Part shown: in pieces, positions 1-11,107 of the stretch | How positions within the stretch are numbered: the stretch's first letter is position 1 | How the letters are laid out: each line of letters begins with the position of its first letter | Source of the DNA: Takakia lepidozioides | Lineage: Eukaryota; Streptophyta; Takakiopsida; Takakiales; Takakiaceae | Length of the DNA stretch: 64,000 nt | Direction of reading: 5' to 3' | NCBI GenBank assembly: GCA_030704615.1 | Contig: CM060731.1 | Span: 15,500,001 to 15,564,000 of the forward strand | Made by a program: the position numbers and the translations under genes | Notes under the pieces: model-generated | Told to the model about the DNA's origin: nothing | Database searches by the model: none | What the model saw: the letters and a program-made list of their open reading frames with translations, nothing else

Positions 1-19
1 TGGGTGTACTTCCTTTCAG

Positions 20-3000
20 ACTGGTCCCCACAACACACACCTCTGTTTGCCACAGGTATTACGCACTTTTGTCTTGTTTTGTACATGTCCTTGTCCTAGC
101 TATCTGTGGAGGTCACAGAAAGAGAGAGAGAGAATGTACTCACAAGACATTGTTTCCCGGTAGCCTTGTGGCCATTGACCCCGTGCCCAGTTTGAGCTGA
201 ACACAAAGGGACAGAAACTACCTTTCTCAGGAGCTGGCACCGGTAGTATGACTTACCTTGGAACAGACAATGGATCCGAGTTTGTCAGATATCCTCTAGA
301 AATCCCTTTACACAAGCATCAATCTGCTGTGTGTGATTTGCCCAATAACTAGGCCCCAAAAGGGCCTGGGCTTTTGGCTCAGCCCTCGAGAGCTGTTTAC
401 CTTTAAAGTTGGTAAACAGAGGCACAGGCACAAATCCCTTGATGGATTTGAAGAGGGCGTCTCTCTGGTGAGAGTACCCAGGACAATGAATCAGAAAATG
501 AGTATTGTCTTCAAGTTGCCCACACGACGGGCATTTGCAATCCCCCTTTCCTCTCTGCATCTGTTTGCTGTTCAAAGGTAGGCCTCCCGCCCTGAGTTTA
601 AATTTCAGTCTAGTGCCGAGAGTGGGTAAACCCTTGAGGTCATCCATGATGGCCTCCCCCATGTCACAGACTGGAAACAAGTTCAGGGAAGTTTTCTGCC
701 TAACTTCATTTTCATCAGACAATTTCCTGGCACAGACATGGCTTTTTGACACTACAGCCTCTAAGTCAGATTTATCCACCAGGGTCAAGATTTGCAACTT
801 CGATTCAGATCCTTGAGAATCTCTTCTACCCTCTTCCCTCAGGACTTAGCCTGTTTGACAGGGCGGTCCTGTTTCCAAGATGTAGAGTCGATTAACTTAG
901 GATATCTGGTGTTGGACATATGTTGCAGCTGACCCCACCATCTGACCTTGAATTCATCTCGTCGGAGCTTAAAGAAGGGATACCACACTCGCCTCGAACA
1001 GCCACATTAGCAGTTTTGGAGCATGCTGACATGAGCACCCCCACTTGAATGGATTCTAGAGACTTAGCCTGGTTGGAGTTATCAACGTACCCCCAGGCTG
1101 GCCTAATAATGCAGCAAAGCATGGTTTTTTTTACTTGAGAGTGATCCCTCTGCAGTGGAAAAAATTAGTGAGACCCAGCGCTTTGCGTTTGCCAGAGTGA
1201 AGAACTGTTTGAATATGTGCATCCCAATTACAGTTGGAGGAAAACTCAATGGCAAGGTCTGTGTAGGAAGGGAGGACATGAATCTCTTGGCCTCCCCACT
1301 GCCACTTGAGATTGCCTCCTCCCTCCCCTCGGTCGTTGAATGCCACCACTGCACATTTACTGACATTAGCCTCTAGCCCCCAAAGGTCAAAGTATCTCTT
1401 TGCGGAATCAATCAACTCATGAAGATTGGATGGAGTCTCCCCTATGCCTGCAAAGTCATCCGCAAACATAAGGGCTGGTCTTGTGGCATCTCCCACCCTT
1501 AATCCAAACCCCTCACTTTCCACATCCTCGAGGAGTTGATTGATGAAAACATTGAAGAGCAGAGGGGAGAGGGTAAATCCTTGATCTATTCCTTGGCCTA
1601 TGTCAAAGAAGTTAGACTTCTGTCCCTTAACAGTGACACAGCTTTGGTGTGAGCATACAAGTTTTTGTACCACTCTCCACATCTTTCCCTTGTTTCCAGA
1701 TGACCAGAGTCGGAGCCATAGACCATCTCTCCACACTGTATTATAAGCCTTTGACATCAGAAAAAGACAAAAGTGGGTTTCCCTTCTTTTTTCCTCCCTG
1801 GATAATCTGGCTTAGAGTGAAGATATGATCCACACAGCCCCTGTTTCTCCGAAAGCCGGCTTGGCCTTCATGGAAACAACCTCTAGACTCCAGATCAACC
1901 TCGAGACGAGTACTTATAACTCTGCAAAATGTCTTTCCAACTGCATTGAGAAGTGTGATGCCTTGACAGTTCCCCGGCTCTTCTCTGTCACCTTTCTTGC
2001 GTAGATTGACAATGACCCTGTTGCCAGCGAAAGGGGATCATTTCAGTCCTCCAGATAAGGTTAAAGAGAAGTACAATGGCCTCGATCATGGAGTCGCTAC
2101 CGCGCTTGATAAGCTCGTTGACTATGCCATCTGGTCCACCAGCTGTATATCCGTTTAAATGCTCAATTGCTTCCACAATCTCAGAAGAACTAATGGGAGC
2201 CCTTTGAAATATACTCAGTCATCAGGGCTGTCTTGAATCATAGGAACAGTTTTTCAACTGTGTCCTTCTATTCTTGAGAAGACCCCTCACTGTTGACCTA
2301 GAATTTCTGCCAAGCATACTGTAGTGAGTTTCAAAGGTTTTGACAATGTCAACTGTTGAAGTCACAACTGCACCCTTAGTAGTCCTCAGCGCTTGTACCA
2401 ACCAGAATCTCTTGTCATTACCACCATGGTGATTTGAGTTTATTTCACTGTATAACTTGTCCCAATATAATTTCTTCTGAGACCTTACAAGCTGATTGAT
2501 ATCTTTGCGGATCTGGTAATACCTACCACAACTTTTTGTTGACTTTCAAATTGTCAAACTCTTTATAGAGGACCCGTCTCTCGGCTATCTTGAGTTTGAT
2601 TGGTCCACCAATTAACAGCTGTACCGCAGACAATTAGTTTCCTCCCAATGATCTCGTCAGCCACAGAGGAGACGAAACTCTCCCAAGAATCCGCCGCTCT
2701 TTCAACTCAATTCTTGCATTGCCAGAGCGAGACTGAAGATCTTGGAGTGAATGGACAAAGTGAGGGAACGGTTCACAGATCTCTTGGTGTGGGGGAAACA
2801 CCTTTTGATCTCGGTCCAAACCAGGAAGAGGTACCCATATCAGTTCTGTCAATCAACACATTGGCAATCTGGGGAAACAAATTCTTGTCCACTATGATAT
2901 AATCCACAATGGATCGTTATCTGGCTTAGAGTGAAGATATGATCCCCACAGCCCCTGTTTCGCCAAAAGCCAGCTTGGTCTTCGTGGAAACAACCTCTAG

Positions 3001-6000
3001 ACTCCAGATCAACCTCGAGACGAGTACTTATAACTCTGCAGAATGTCTTGCCAACAGCATTGAGGAGCGTGATGCCACGGTAGTTCCCCGGTTCTTCTCT
3101 GTCACCCTTCTTGTATAGACTGACAATGACCCCCTGTCGCCAGCGAAAGGGGATCATTTCAGTCTTCCAGATAAGGTTAAATAGGAGAACTAGGGCCTCT
3201 ATCATGGGATCGCCACCGTGCTTGATAAGCTGGTTGACTATACCATCAGGTCCACCAGCTTTATATCCGTTTAAATGTTGAATTGCTTCCACAATCTCAG
3301 AAGAACTAATGGGAGCGTTATAAGCCATTGAAATATACTCCAGTTCATCAGGGCTGTTTTGAATCATAGGAACAGTTTTTCCAGCTGTGTCCCTCCATTC
3401 AGCAGAAGACCCCTCACTGTTAGACCTAGAAGTTCTGCCAAGGATACTGTAGTGAGTTTCAAAGGTTTTGACAATGTCAACCGATGAAGGCACCACTGCA
3501 CCTTTACCAGTCTTCAGCGCTTGTACTTGCTGACCGTTTTTCAGCTTGTACAAACGTTGAAGGCAACCAGAATTTCTTGTCATTACCACCATGGTGGTTT
3601 GAGTTTATTTCACTGTATAACTTGTCCCAGTATAATTTCCTCTGAGACCTAACAAGCTGATTGATATCTTTAGGGAGCTGGTAGTACCTCGCCCACAATT
3701 CTCTGTTGGTTTTCAAATTGCAGCACTCTTTACAGAGGGCTCGTCTCTCAGCTATCTTGAGTTTGATCTCATTGGTCCACCAATTAACAGCTCTGCCGCA
3801 GACAATTAGTTTCCTCCCAATGATCTTGTCAGCCAGAGGAAACGAAACTCTCCCAAGAGTCCACTGCTCTTTCGACTTCATTTCTTGCGTTGTCAGAGCT
3901 AGACTGAAGTTCTTGGAGCGATTGGACAAAATGAGGGAGAGCCTCTTGCAAGGCCTGGACATACTCAGCCTTGACCTCCTCATTATGGAATTTTTCTATG
4001 CGCCACTTCCGAATCGAACGTTTCACAGATCTCTTGGTGTTGGGAAAACACCTTTTGATCTGAGTCCAAACCAGGAAGTGGTCAGAGGTACCAATATCAG
4101 TTCTGTCGATCAACACATTGGCACACTTGGGAAACAAATTTTTGTCCATTATGATATAGTCCACAATGGAACGTTCCCCAGTTGGGATTTCCCACGAGTC
4201 CACTGCACTTGGTCACCTCTTGTCCTGTTATTCAAGGTCAAAAGCTGAAGCTCTTCCAGACAGTTAATTAACCATCTGCCATTAGAATTCAGCTCGTCCT
4301 CACCAAAAGGCCCAATGATATCGTCCTGACGGAGACCTTTGCCCACCCGGGCATTGAAGTCACCCAATAGAACCACCTGACCTTTGGCAAGGAACGAAGC
4401 ACAGTCCAGCTTTACATGTTCGAAGGCTTTGTCTGCGTCAACACTAAGGGTCCCCTCTGTGGGCATGTATACACAACCCACAAAGAGGTCCTTCGTATTC
4501 ACGCCCTTCAGATTCAGTTTTAGCCAGATACTATGCTCATACCTCAAACCCTTGTTGATAATTTCACAAATATCAAACAAGAAATCGCGGACAAAGAATC
4601 CAACCCCAATTTGGCCGCGTTTGGCAGAGGCTGCCTTGAGAGTACACATCTTACCCGTCCACTTATACCCATTGACATCTCTAACCAATTTATCCGGTGT
4701 TTCCCATGTCTCCTGACCAGCACAAATATGAATGTTATTGGCCTGAAGAACTTGTGCCACTTCGAGTTGTTTCCTTTGGTTAGTCAGCCCTGAGAAATTG
4801 AAAGTGCCCAGCCGCAAGCCAGCCCTTTGCATATGAATTGTTTGTCGTCTAGGTAGCTTGTGATTGTTCCTGGATGGCCAACCGTTCTGCAAAGGGGGTA
4901 CAGTTACCGCGTGTGTAGATTTTGCTCGTCTTGTGTAGACCTTGAGAATTGGTAAACCATTCAGGGTACCAAATCCATCAGTTACACGACGTATAGGCTC
5001 TGCACACTTAGGGACAGATTGTCCGTCTGACTGCTTGGGGACAATTACCCCATGTATAGATTTTGCTCGTCTTGTGTAGACTTTGAGGATTGGTAAACCA
5101 TTCAGAGTACCAAATCCTTCAGTTACACGACGTTCAGGCTCTGCACACTTAGGGACAGATTGTCCATCTGACGGCTTGGGGACAATTACCCCGTGTATAG
5201 AATTTGCTCGTCTTGTGTAAACCTTGAGGATTGGTAAACCATTCAGAGTACCATATCCTTCAGATACAGGACGTTCAGGTTCCGTACACTTAGGGGCAGC
5301 TTGTCCGTCTGTGTTTGGATTCAACCTCATCCAGAGCATCAAACCGATTAGAAACTCTCAAGTTGAAGTCCCTGCCCTTGGTTGTCTTCCTAGAGCGCCC
5401 CATTGAATCACCAATGTCTAAGACCGCTCTCCAGCCAGTCAAGGGACGAACTTCTTTAAGATTTAATTGATGTGGGACTCCATTAGAAGCACTTTTGGGC
5501 ATTGCAACCTTCAACGTACCCCTATTATCAAGTCTTCAGATGGAACCATTAGCGTTGAAATCCAAGCCTAAGCCAGAGCATGTAGTTTTAAAGGACACAT
5601 CGTCCATCCTGGGATTCACCCCAAAAACTACACATGAAGCCCTAGATTTGGCATAAGTAACCAATTCCCAGGAATCACCCTGAGTAGTGTTGATGTTGAT
5701 AGGAGATAGGATTTTCATTGTTTTCGCAGGCCATAAGTTTAAGCACAGGAACCAACCCGAGCCCAAGTGCCGAGTATGCTAGACAGAGCATACGACTGCC
5801 CAATTTGGGCGGAGGGGCTGCCCCCAAGCGGTAGGGGTCCGCTTGTTACCATTCAGAGATCACACTCCAGGGAGTTGCAGGGAATGGCCCGTGTAGGCAT
5901 ATTCTAAAGAGGGAAAGGCCCCAAGCTTTCCAACTAAATCCAATGCACTACCTTACCTGGAGCAAAGCGCTTCAGGTCGAAACAAAGACACGAGGTCACA

Positions 6001-6658
6001 AGGCCGGCATTTAGTCACAGAGACATTAATGTACTCCCGTATCAAGTCCACCCAATGGCAATAGGCTTCCTAGAGGACAGGGAGAGGAGGGAGAGAGAGA
6101 GAGATACTGAGACCAATTTGTCTTAGGGGACAGAGATGTTGAAAGGGAGAAAACACTTGACATGATGTTTTTGGAAAAAGACCTTGGGGCTGGTTCTAGA
6201 TGGCTGGGGGGACACATATCTGCTAGGAGGTTGACACCTGTTGGGTGGATCTGGGTTTGGACATGGCATTCAACAGAGCCTCGAGGTGGTGAAGAGATTG
6301 AAGCCAAGGCGTGCATTTTTTGTAGGGATGACTCATGAGTTTGAGCATGACTCTGACAATGCTGCGCTTGCTGCTTGGTCCCAAAGGTGTGGTGCTTTTG
6401 CCTTTTGCTCTATGAGGTTATGGAACTAAGTAGAATGATATTGAGAATGACTGACAAAATTTTGAGCAGCTGCCTCGTCTCACAGCCAGTTCCTTGTCCT
6501 TATTGTACATGCTGCAATGGATGTCTAATTACAGCACACTTTGATGATGCTGATGAACAAATGTTGTGGTGGGATGGTGATGGGATGGGCATGAGTGCAG
6601 AGAAGGCATTCAGGTGCAATTGGCATATGATGGACTACGCATACCTCTTGACTTGTGA
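20..6658 (+). CDS. Metallo-beta-lactamase-fold hydrolase, last three exons (5' part outside the window)
   Basis: Three exons join in frame: 20-55, 6277-6386 and 6601-6658 (TGA). The first ends in HNTHLCLPQ. The second holds SLEVVKRLKPRRAFFVG then MTHEFEHD and ends AAWSQ. The third gives EGIQVQLAYDGLRIPLDL and stop. This is the C-terminal end of the PhnP/Lactamase_B_2 family (plant and fungal 'putative hydrolase' proteins), whose HNTH and MTHEFDH stretches supply metal-binding histidines. The junctions are AG before 20, CAG|GT at 55, CAACAG|AG at 6277, CAAAG|GTGTGG at 6386 and GTGCAG|AG at 6601, and codon phases agree throughout. The 6.2 kb intron is filled by a LINE on the opposite strand. 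The substrate is unknown for plant members. The upstream metal-binding exons must lie before position 1. Family assignment is strong; that the gene is expressed is inferred from intact splice sites. Confidence 0.78.
285..797 (-). pseudogene. LINE-A C-terminal zinc-binding segment
   Basis: This 170-residue stretch ends the element's ORF2. It carries CKCPSCGQLEDNTHFLIHC, a CxxC...HxxxxC arrangement like the zinc-binding region found after plant LINE reverse transcriptases, and ends [14 protein letters not shown]. The same end is found in LINE-B at about 52.85-52.98 kb and again at 50.5 kb, confirming one family. The role in target-primed reverse transcription is inferred from family knowledge. 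Confidence 0.78.
1131..1757 (-). pseudogene. LINE-A reverse transcriptase catalytic core
   Basis: This 208-residue open stretch starts at KAYNTVWRDGLW (usual KAFD motif with D replaced by N) and contains GIDQGFTLSPLLFNVFIN and the catalytic FADD box in LMFADDFAGI, followed by WGLEANVSKCAVVAF. Order and spacing are those of the RT palm and thumb in non-LTR elements. It is flanked by frame breaks on both sides. The D-to-N change in the first catalytic motif would abolish metal binding if this copy were translated. Confidence 0.87.
1805..4175 (-). repeat. Direct internal duplication in LINE-A (endonuclease tail to RT start)
   Basis: Unit 1 (about 1805-2920) and unit 2 (about 2921-4175) both begin at an ATCTGGCTTAGAGTGAAG landmark (about 1807 and 2924) and end near a CCACAATGGA landmark (about 2910 and 4163). 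Both encode the AGGPDGIVN RT motif and the SDH end of the endonuclease. Unit 1 is about 140 bp shorter. The join lies near 2920. Either one element suffered a tandem duplication or two truncated copies lie head to tail. Confidence 0.8.
1988..3592 (-). pseudogene. LINE-A reverse transcriptase N-terminal part, two copies
   Basis: The better copy (3592-2849) contains PISSSEIVEAIQHLNG, KAGGPDGIVNQLIK, IPFRWRQGVIVSLYKKGD and NYRGITLLNAVGKTFCRV, the fingers and early palm of a LINE-type reverse transcriptase. The other copy (2176-1988) repeats AGGPDGIVNELIK and the following RW motif but is broken by frameshifts after IPFRWQQG. The catalytic FADD segment occurs once, downstream at 1757-1131. The first copy runs off into endonuclease-tail sequence at the duplication join, so no full-length RT can be read. 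Confidence 0.85.
4149..5514 (-). pseudogene. LINE-A ORF2 start with AP-endonuclease domain
   Basis: The main open frame (5342-4149, 397 aa) starts with three tandem copies of a 47-residue unit ([15 protein letters not shown] core). The endonuclease follows: [17 protein letters not shown], then AGQETWE (catalytic Glu region), [10 protein letters not shown] and [10 protein letters not shown] (Asp/Asn motif). The frame then breaks. The last endonuclease motif, GTSDHFLVW (catalytic His), is in another frame at 4203-3829. An overlapping frame at 5514-5290 supplies residues just upstream. APE-type endonucleases nick the target DNA that primes reverse transcription. The frameshift between GDFN and SDH means no complete protein is made from this copy. 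Confidence 0.85.
4900..5325 (-). repeat. Three tandem 141-bp repeats (47 codons) in the LINE-A ORF
   Basis: The landmark TTTGCTCGTC occurs at about 4921, 5062 and 5203, a period of 141 bp. Because 141 is divisible by three, each unit adds 47 residues in frame, with core LNGLPILKVYTRRA followed by IHGVIVPK and SDGQSVPKCAEPERRVTEG. Units differ by a few substitutions. The related element at 50.7 kb shows only one clear copy of the core, so copy number varies within the family. Confidence 0.9.
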
Positions 6659-8440
6659 GGCACCCCTTTCTATTTAATTATCCAATTTTTGCACAGCTCA
6701 AAACAGTGTGCCCTGGGAAGTCATTCCTTGACTATCAATGACAAAAGCATCTAACTACATTTTTTGCTGAATTGTGCCACTTGTCACTGGCATTTGGATT
6801 TTGACAAACTGTAGCAATTGAAGGTGGAAACATTGGGAGAAAACCATTTATTTTCTAATTAAAACAAGTTTGGTGGTAATCCTGAAGTTGCTTCTGCTCA
6901 CAATTCAGAGAGCGTCGCATTCAGCTTCCCATTCATACATTTAGATTCACACTTGTTTTCAATGGTCAAAGATATGGTAGTAAGCTGCGTAGACTAGCTG
7001 GATTACAGCTAGAAACAGCTTTTTGGGGACATATTAAACTTTTCTTTTTCTTCCCTTAAGAAGGGAACAGAGGCCTGTTACTCAATTTAAAAACTCCTCC
7101 CACTCTGGCTTGCTATTTTAGGTTCTGTTTCGCTATTTTCTGTGCAATGTCCAACAGAGATCTCTGCCCGTCTCTCTGTGTTGTGCTGGGGATGATCTCC
7201 TTTCAGGTTTTTGCTGGTTCCTTGCTGCCTCTGATCTTCCATTTGCCTGTACCTGGACCTTTGGTGCTTGTTTCATGAGGTGGCGCGGCCCCTTACGGTC
7301 TTGGTATGTAACTGCCTTATGGCTTTTGGGGGTTTTAAGTTTGGGGGTTTTAATTTTTTTCCTTCAGCTTTTTATAAACGCTGCAAAGCATCCTTGCTGA
7401 AACAAGCGGAACTTATGGTGTCACGTCATCCATTTGGTGGACACCTCTTGCAAAGCATACCCAGATATTTTTTCAAATTGGAACATTGAGGCTACATCAG
7501 GTGGAGTATTGTTGTTGGTCCATAAGTAATATGCACATGACCTTTTATGTCATTTGTTGGCCTTGCCCTTTAGTTATGGACCATTCATGAACTGTGCTAA
7601 ATGGCCCTTAACCTTACAGCATAAGTTGTTCCCATGAAGTTTGCTGGGAACATACTAGTTTTAAAATAATCATATAGGTTATTATACAACTATTGTTCAT
7701 TATTAAATTACTTCAGATCAACTTGGTCTGTTTTTTCTTTTTAAAAGAAAAGGAGACAGAGGCCCTTTTAATCAATTGTTTTTCAAATTAACTCTTAAAA
7801 AACGGTTCCCAAAAAGGTGGAAAAAATAACCACCGTGGAGGCCGGAAAGGCTCACTGCGTGGAGACTTCCCCGAAACCATAGCCTACAAGCTATCTGAAG
7901 AGCTAGGAAAACATATAAGGAAGAAGGCAGCTGGTGAAGAGAGGAGAGAGATGGGGAGATTGAAAAGGAGAATGCTGATAAGCAGCCGAAAAATGCAAGT
8001 CTAAAGAGAAGAGAAACCAGATTGTCACCTGGCAGGGAGCAAGCAGTAGGCTGCAAATAAATCCCGCTGCTATTCACTAGAACCGCAATTGAGTTCTAAA
8101 TTTTGTAACTCGAGCCTTCTTGTGCCTCCAGTTGAAGTCCCCGTCATCTCCATCACCAGGAGACATCCCAAGGAGCGGGAGTGGAGACTTGCCAACATGA
8201 CAGGTAGATAGGTTCCGAGAGTGTCATTTTTGCCCCAGGACTGCTGACATTGTACCAACACGACAAGGACAAAAAATCATACACGATAATTTGCTTTTTA
8301 GTTATGAAGGGGATTGTATTTGAATTCAACCAACCCCCTCTTATTTCCAAATGTACGGGATATAAAATGCACGTATTCCATATAATCCTGCGAATGCAAA
8401 GTGTCATCGCAGATATAGATGAAAGAACAATGCAACACAA
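6659..8440. other. Non-coding stretch downstream of the metallo-hydrolase gene
   Basis: It should include the 3' untranslated region of the preceding gene. Two loosely similar purine-rich segments occur near 7050-7100 and 7735-7800 (shared ACAGAGGCC). I see no convincing exon, RNA gene or element. Confidence 0.5.
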
Positions 8441-8464
8441 TTTTTGTTTTCTTTTTACCCTCAT

Positions 8465-8632
8465 GACTTGCTTCGTTTGGAGGATGGAGGGGATGAAGGT
8501 GGTTGTTGACTTGCTTGGTTTGGAAAATGGAGGAAACAAAGATACTTGTTGATTTGATTAGTTTGGAGGATAGAAGGGATGAAGGTACTTGTTGACTTGC
8601 TTAGTTTGGAGGATGGAGGGGTTGAAAAGTCA
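8465..8632 (+). repeat. 43-bp minisatellite, four copies
   Basis: GACTTGCTTNGTTTGGAGG-like units start at about 8465, 8509, 8551 and 8594, spaced 42-44 bp, each followed by GATGGAGG or GATAGAAGG. Copies have diverged at several positions. No coding role is seen. Confidence 0.85.
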
Positions 8633-8804
8633 TGATGGATATCAGTCAGATTCATCAAATACTTAATGTGAGCAGCATTTTAATTGGACGATTTTTCATT
8701 TCGATTACGCCGATTCCAAACGGAAATATTGTTGGAAATTTGGACACGATTAGTTTTGGGTTTTGCATATTCATTTAACATTTCGGTTTCATGTTTATAG
8801 ATAA

Positions 8805-8885
8805 AAGACTCCGGCCATGGCCGGCGTAACTAAGAGCCACTTCGCCTTGCGGCTACTGCCCCCTTTCGGAGGTGGGCTTCATGTT
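8805..8885 (+). repeat. Dispersed two-hairpin repeat, copy 1
   Basis: GACTCCGGCCATGGCCGG gives a perfect palindromic stem. About 45 bp later TACTGCCCCCTTTCGGAGG and GTGGGC can form a second short stem. The same two-part arrangement occurs at 29.53 kb and, inverted, at 53.86 kb. Class of element unknown. Confidence 0.6.
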
Positions 8886-8984
8886 TACATGACAAGTATA
8901 TGTTTTGTTGTAGTTGCAATTCGTACATTGGAGATTAGGTCATCATGTTTTATGTCTCCACCAAAATTGTGAGTGTAAAGGTGT

Positions 8985-10075
8985 CTATAACTGGTTAGGG
9001 TCGTCTTTGTTTTTGTTTTTTTTTTGTTTTTTTTTGGGTGCCAATCCGTTATATGTTGGTACAGTATTCAGAGTTGGCAAAAAGTCAATATTTGTGGGTT
9101 CCACTATCGATCTCAAGATTGATGGTAGAATATCATTATCTGGTAGACCATTCAATATGTCGTTCTCAATTTCAATATCTTTATATATTTTATTATTATT
9201 TTTCAGCCATGCTAACCATGTCGTTATTGCAAATCTATGTACGTATAGCAAATTATAAATTTTTTACGATATTAATAAATGGATGTGAAATATTGACGAA
9301 GTGAACGGCAACAATATCACATAATGAATCTAACGGTGGTGCCAATTTGTTGTACAACTCGGATTTTGAGCAAAACTTACCAAACTTTCTTGTAAAGCGC
9401 GTTGTCTTGTCCACCTTTATTTACATAGCGTAATTTGAACAACAACACGACAACGATATCTTGCTATTAACGCTTCTTCAACCATGGTTAACTTTGGCAA
9501 AATGTCGTGAACTTTTCCAAATGAAGATGGTACATGCACTATTTGATATTCCTCATTTATCCAATAACAACCCATTTAAATTCGTCCAATTGCTGTTTTA
9601 CGTATTTTATCGATTCTTTTGGAACATCTTATAAGAGAATTTGTTATTTGAAATGATTTTCTACTTGTAGATTTTGCCATTTTTTCCATATGTTTTACTA
9701 TTTTACTTTTTAATTCATTGATTTTCCATTTCAACATAGTAGAGGTTGTTATATCTTTGCTGCAAATACAACAATACATGATAGTGAAAGTCACATTGCT
9801 AATGTATTCGTTACAGTTAGATAAACAAAATAAATTATTTTGTAAGCAGATTCCTGGTGGGAACAGATTATTTTTTGGTTTTTCTTTTCAGGGCAACAGT
9901 ACATTTGCTCTCGTTTTTCTTTTTGAGTTTTTTTTTTTTTGTCATTTTTGTTTGTAATATATTTTTGAATTTGTGTAACACATATTTTATCTTTGATCAA
10001 TGGATATTTGTTTTTTTGGAATGCATATTTTGCCATTCGTTCAACATTTGTTCATTTGGATCGGAAGTTCGTTGA
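8985..10075 (-). mobile_element. Helitron remnant (region ahead of the Rep/helicase domains)
   Basis: Minus-strand reading gives, in broken frames, a cysteine pair (CCICSK, about 9770), then SFGKVHDILPKLTMVEEALI and ARYRC (about 9530-9450), ESLVSFAQNP (about 9380) and finally FAITTWLAWLKNNNKIYKDI followed by ENDILNGLPDNDI (9240-9130). This series (LT.VEE.LIAR, a SFAQNP-like block, then a WLK.NN..Y.DI..-LN-LP-D stretch) is the conserved region that precedes the Rep domain in plant and algal Helitrons (DUF6570-like). Several stops and frameshifts make it dead. No Rep HUH motif, helicase or Helitron 3' terminus was found. Base composition is much more AT-rich than the flanks. Confidence 0.62.
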
Positions 10076-10559
10076 GATTTCATTTCCGTGGTTTGTTGTG
10101 GATTTTCAAATTTATATTTTCCCTCGTTTAGCATTTCTTTCATTTGGATTGGAAGCTCCTTGTGAAGAATCAACACCTGCCACCTTTCGCATCACAACAT
10201 CACTTATATGCGCGATCCGTTGCGGCCATGAGCTAAGTCCGTCTGACAAAGCTGCTCCCTCACAGGGTGGTTGATCTTATCCCTTCCCTTGCATAGACTT
10301 CACAGATCTCCCTTTGACATGAATAGTAGCACAAACAGGAACTCCCAAACCGCCAGAGAGCTAAGCCTTATGACCTCATTAAAAATGATAAGTTATGTAC
10401 AAACATACATGAGTTTTAGTGCACAGTGAATATGAGCTCGGTATTTGTGGCAATTTTTGCTCTCCAGCACTATTGTGGGGCCTATAATCTTGCTAAACCT
10501 TGTGATTTAGTACAGACACTTAAATACAGGAAGGGCCCACTTGTCAAAAGACGAAGGTA

Positions 10560-10765
10560 GTGAGGGGGAGAGAGAAACATAGAAACAAAGCACTTATTGA
10601 AAAGTCCCTATAATTGTGGCTTTGACGTAGTGACGACGGTGGGTAGGCCCTTAAGGTCATCCTTAAGATCCTCGATATTTTCAAAGTTGGTGAACAGAGG
10701 TACAATAACCATGTTCTTGATGTTCCTAAAGACGGACACCATATGGTGAGAATACCCCCACTTGT
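10560..10765 (-). mobile_element. Short LINE remnant, rearranged
   Basis: The sequence AAAGTTGGTGAACAGAGG and TATGGTGAGAATACCCC (10683-10757) match LINE-A near 398-480, and GTGGGTAGGCCCTTAAGG (about 10640) matches LINE-A near 622. Their order is reversed relative to LINE-A, so this is a scrambled 3' fragment of a related LINE. Confidence 0.55.
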
Positions 10766-10864
10766 GTTAAGTGAAAAATACATTCACATAGCTTGTCTAG
10801 GCAAAGAAAGAAAGAAACAAACCATCAAATTTATTATAGATGGGAATAAAATGTCATTATATTA

Positions 10865-11107
10865 TTGGTGGTCAGGTTGCAGAATCCATACACAGGAACA
10901 ATTCAAGGCCGAAAGAACAGAAACGGGAGATTCCATTCGAAGCCAAATGTAACAAATTCTACAACAATTAGTTTGAATCCTGACCCTGGTTCTCCTGTGA
11001 TTGATGTGATGATAGATGTTGTTGTCATCACCGGTGTCCAGGTGGATGGAGGCTCCAGTGTCAATCTAATGAGTGCTAATACAATGAAGGAACGTGGGTT
11101 GGGTTAG
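10865..11107 (+). pseudogene. Ty3-type retrotransposon protease fragment
   Basis: The 80-residue open stretch includes IDVMIDVVVITGVQVDGGSS followed by VNLMSANTMKERGLG. GVQVDGGSSVNLMS is the aspartic-protease active-site region (usual DSG or DGG triplet) of plant Ty3 elements. The frame stops right after. No LTRs or reverse transcriptase are seen beside it. Confidence 0.7.

Larger units (their letters stand above)
90..5960 (-). mobile_element. LINE-A: APE-type non-LTR retrotransposon, rearranged, inside a host intron
   Basis: Read on the minus strand the element runs from an untranslated or ORF1-like 5' part (about 5960-5290), through an endonuclease (5342-4149) and reverse transcriptase (3592-1131), to a C-terminal zinc-binding segment (797-285). 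Frames are broken by several shifts and stops. A segment covering the end of the endonuclease and the start of the RT is present twice in direct order (about 1805-2920 and 2921-4175). The outer ends are approximate because I could not see a clean target-site duplication or poly(A) tail. It lies antisense to the metallo-beta-lactamase gene whose intron it occupies. A second copy of the same family lies at 50.3-53.2 kb. Confidence 0.85.

Noticed and set aside
333-816. Plus-strand open frames over LINE-A
   Set aside because: They are shadows of the minus-strand LINE C-terminal segment and have no motif of their own.
9718-10075. Phe-rich open frames on plus
   Set aside because: They come from T-rich sequence opposite the Helitron remnant and show no domain.
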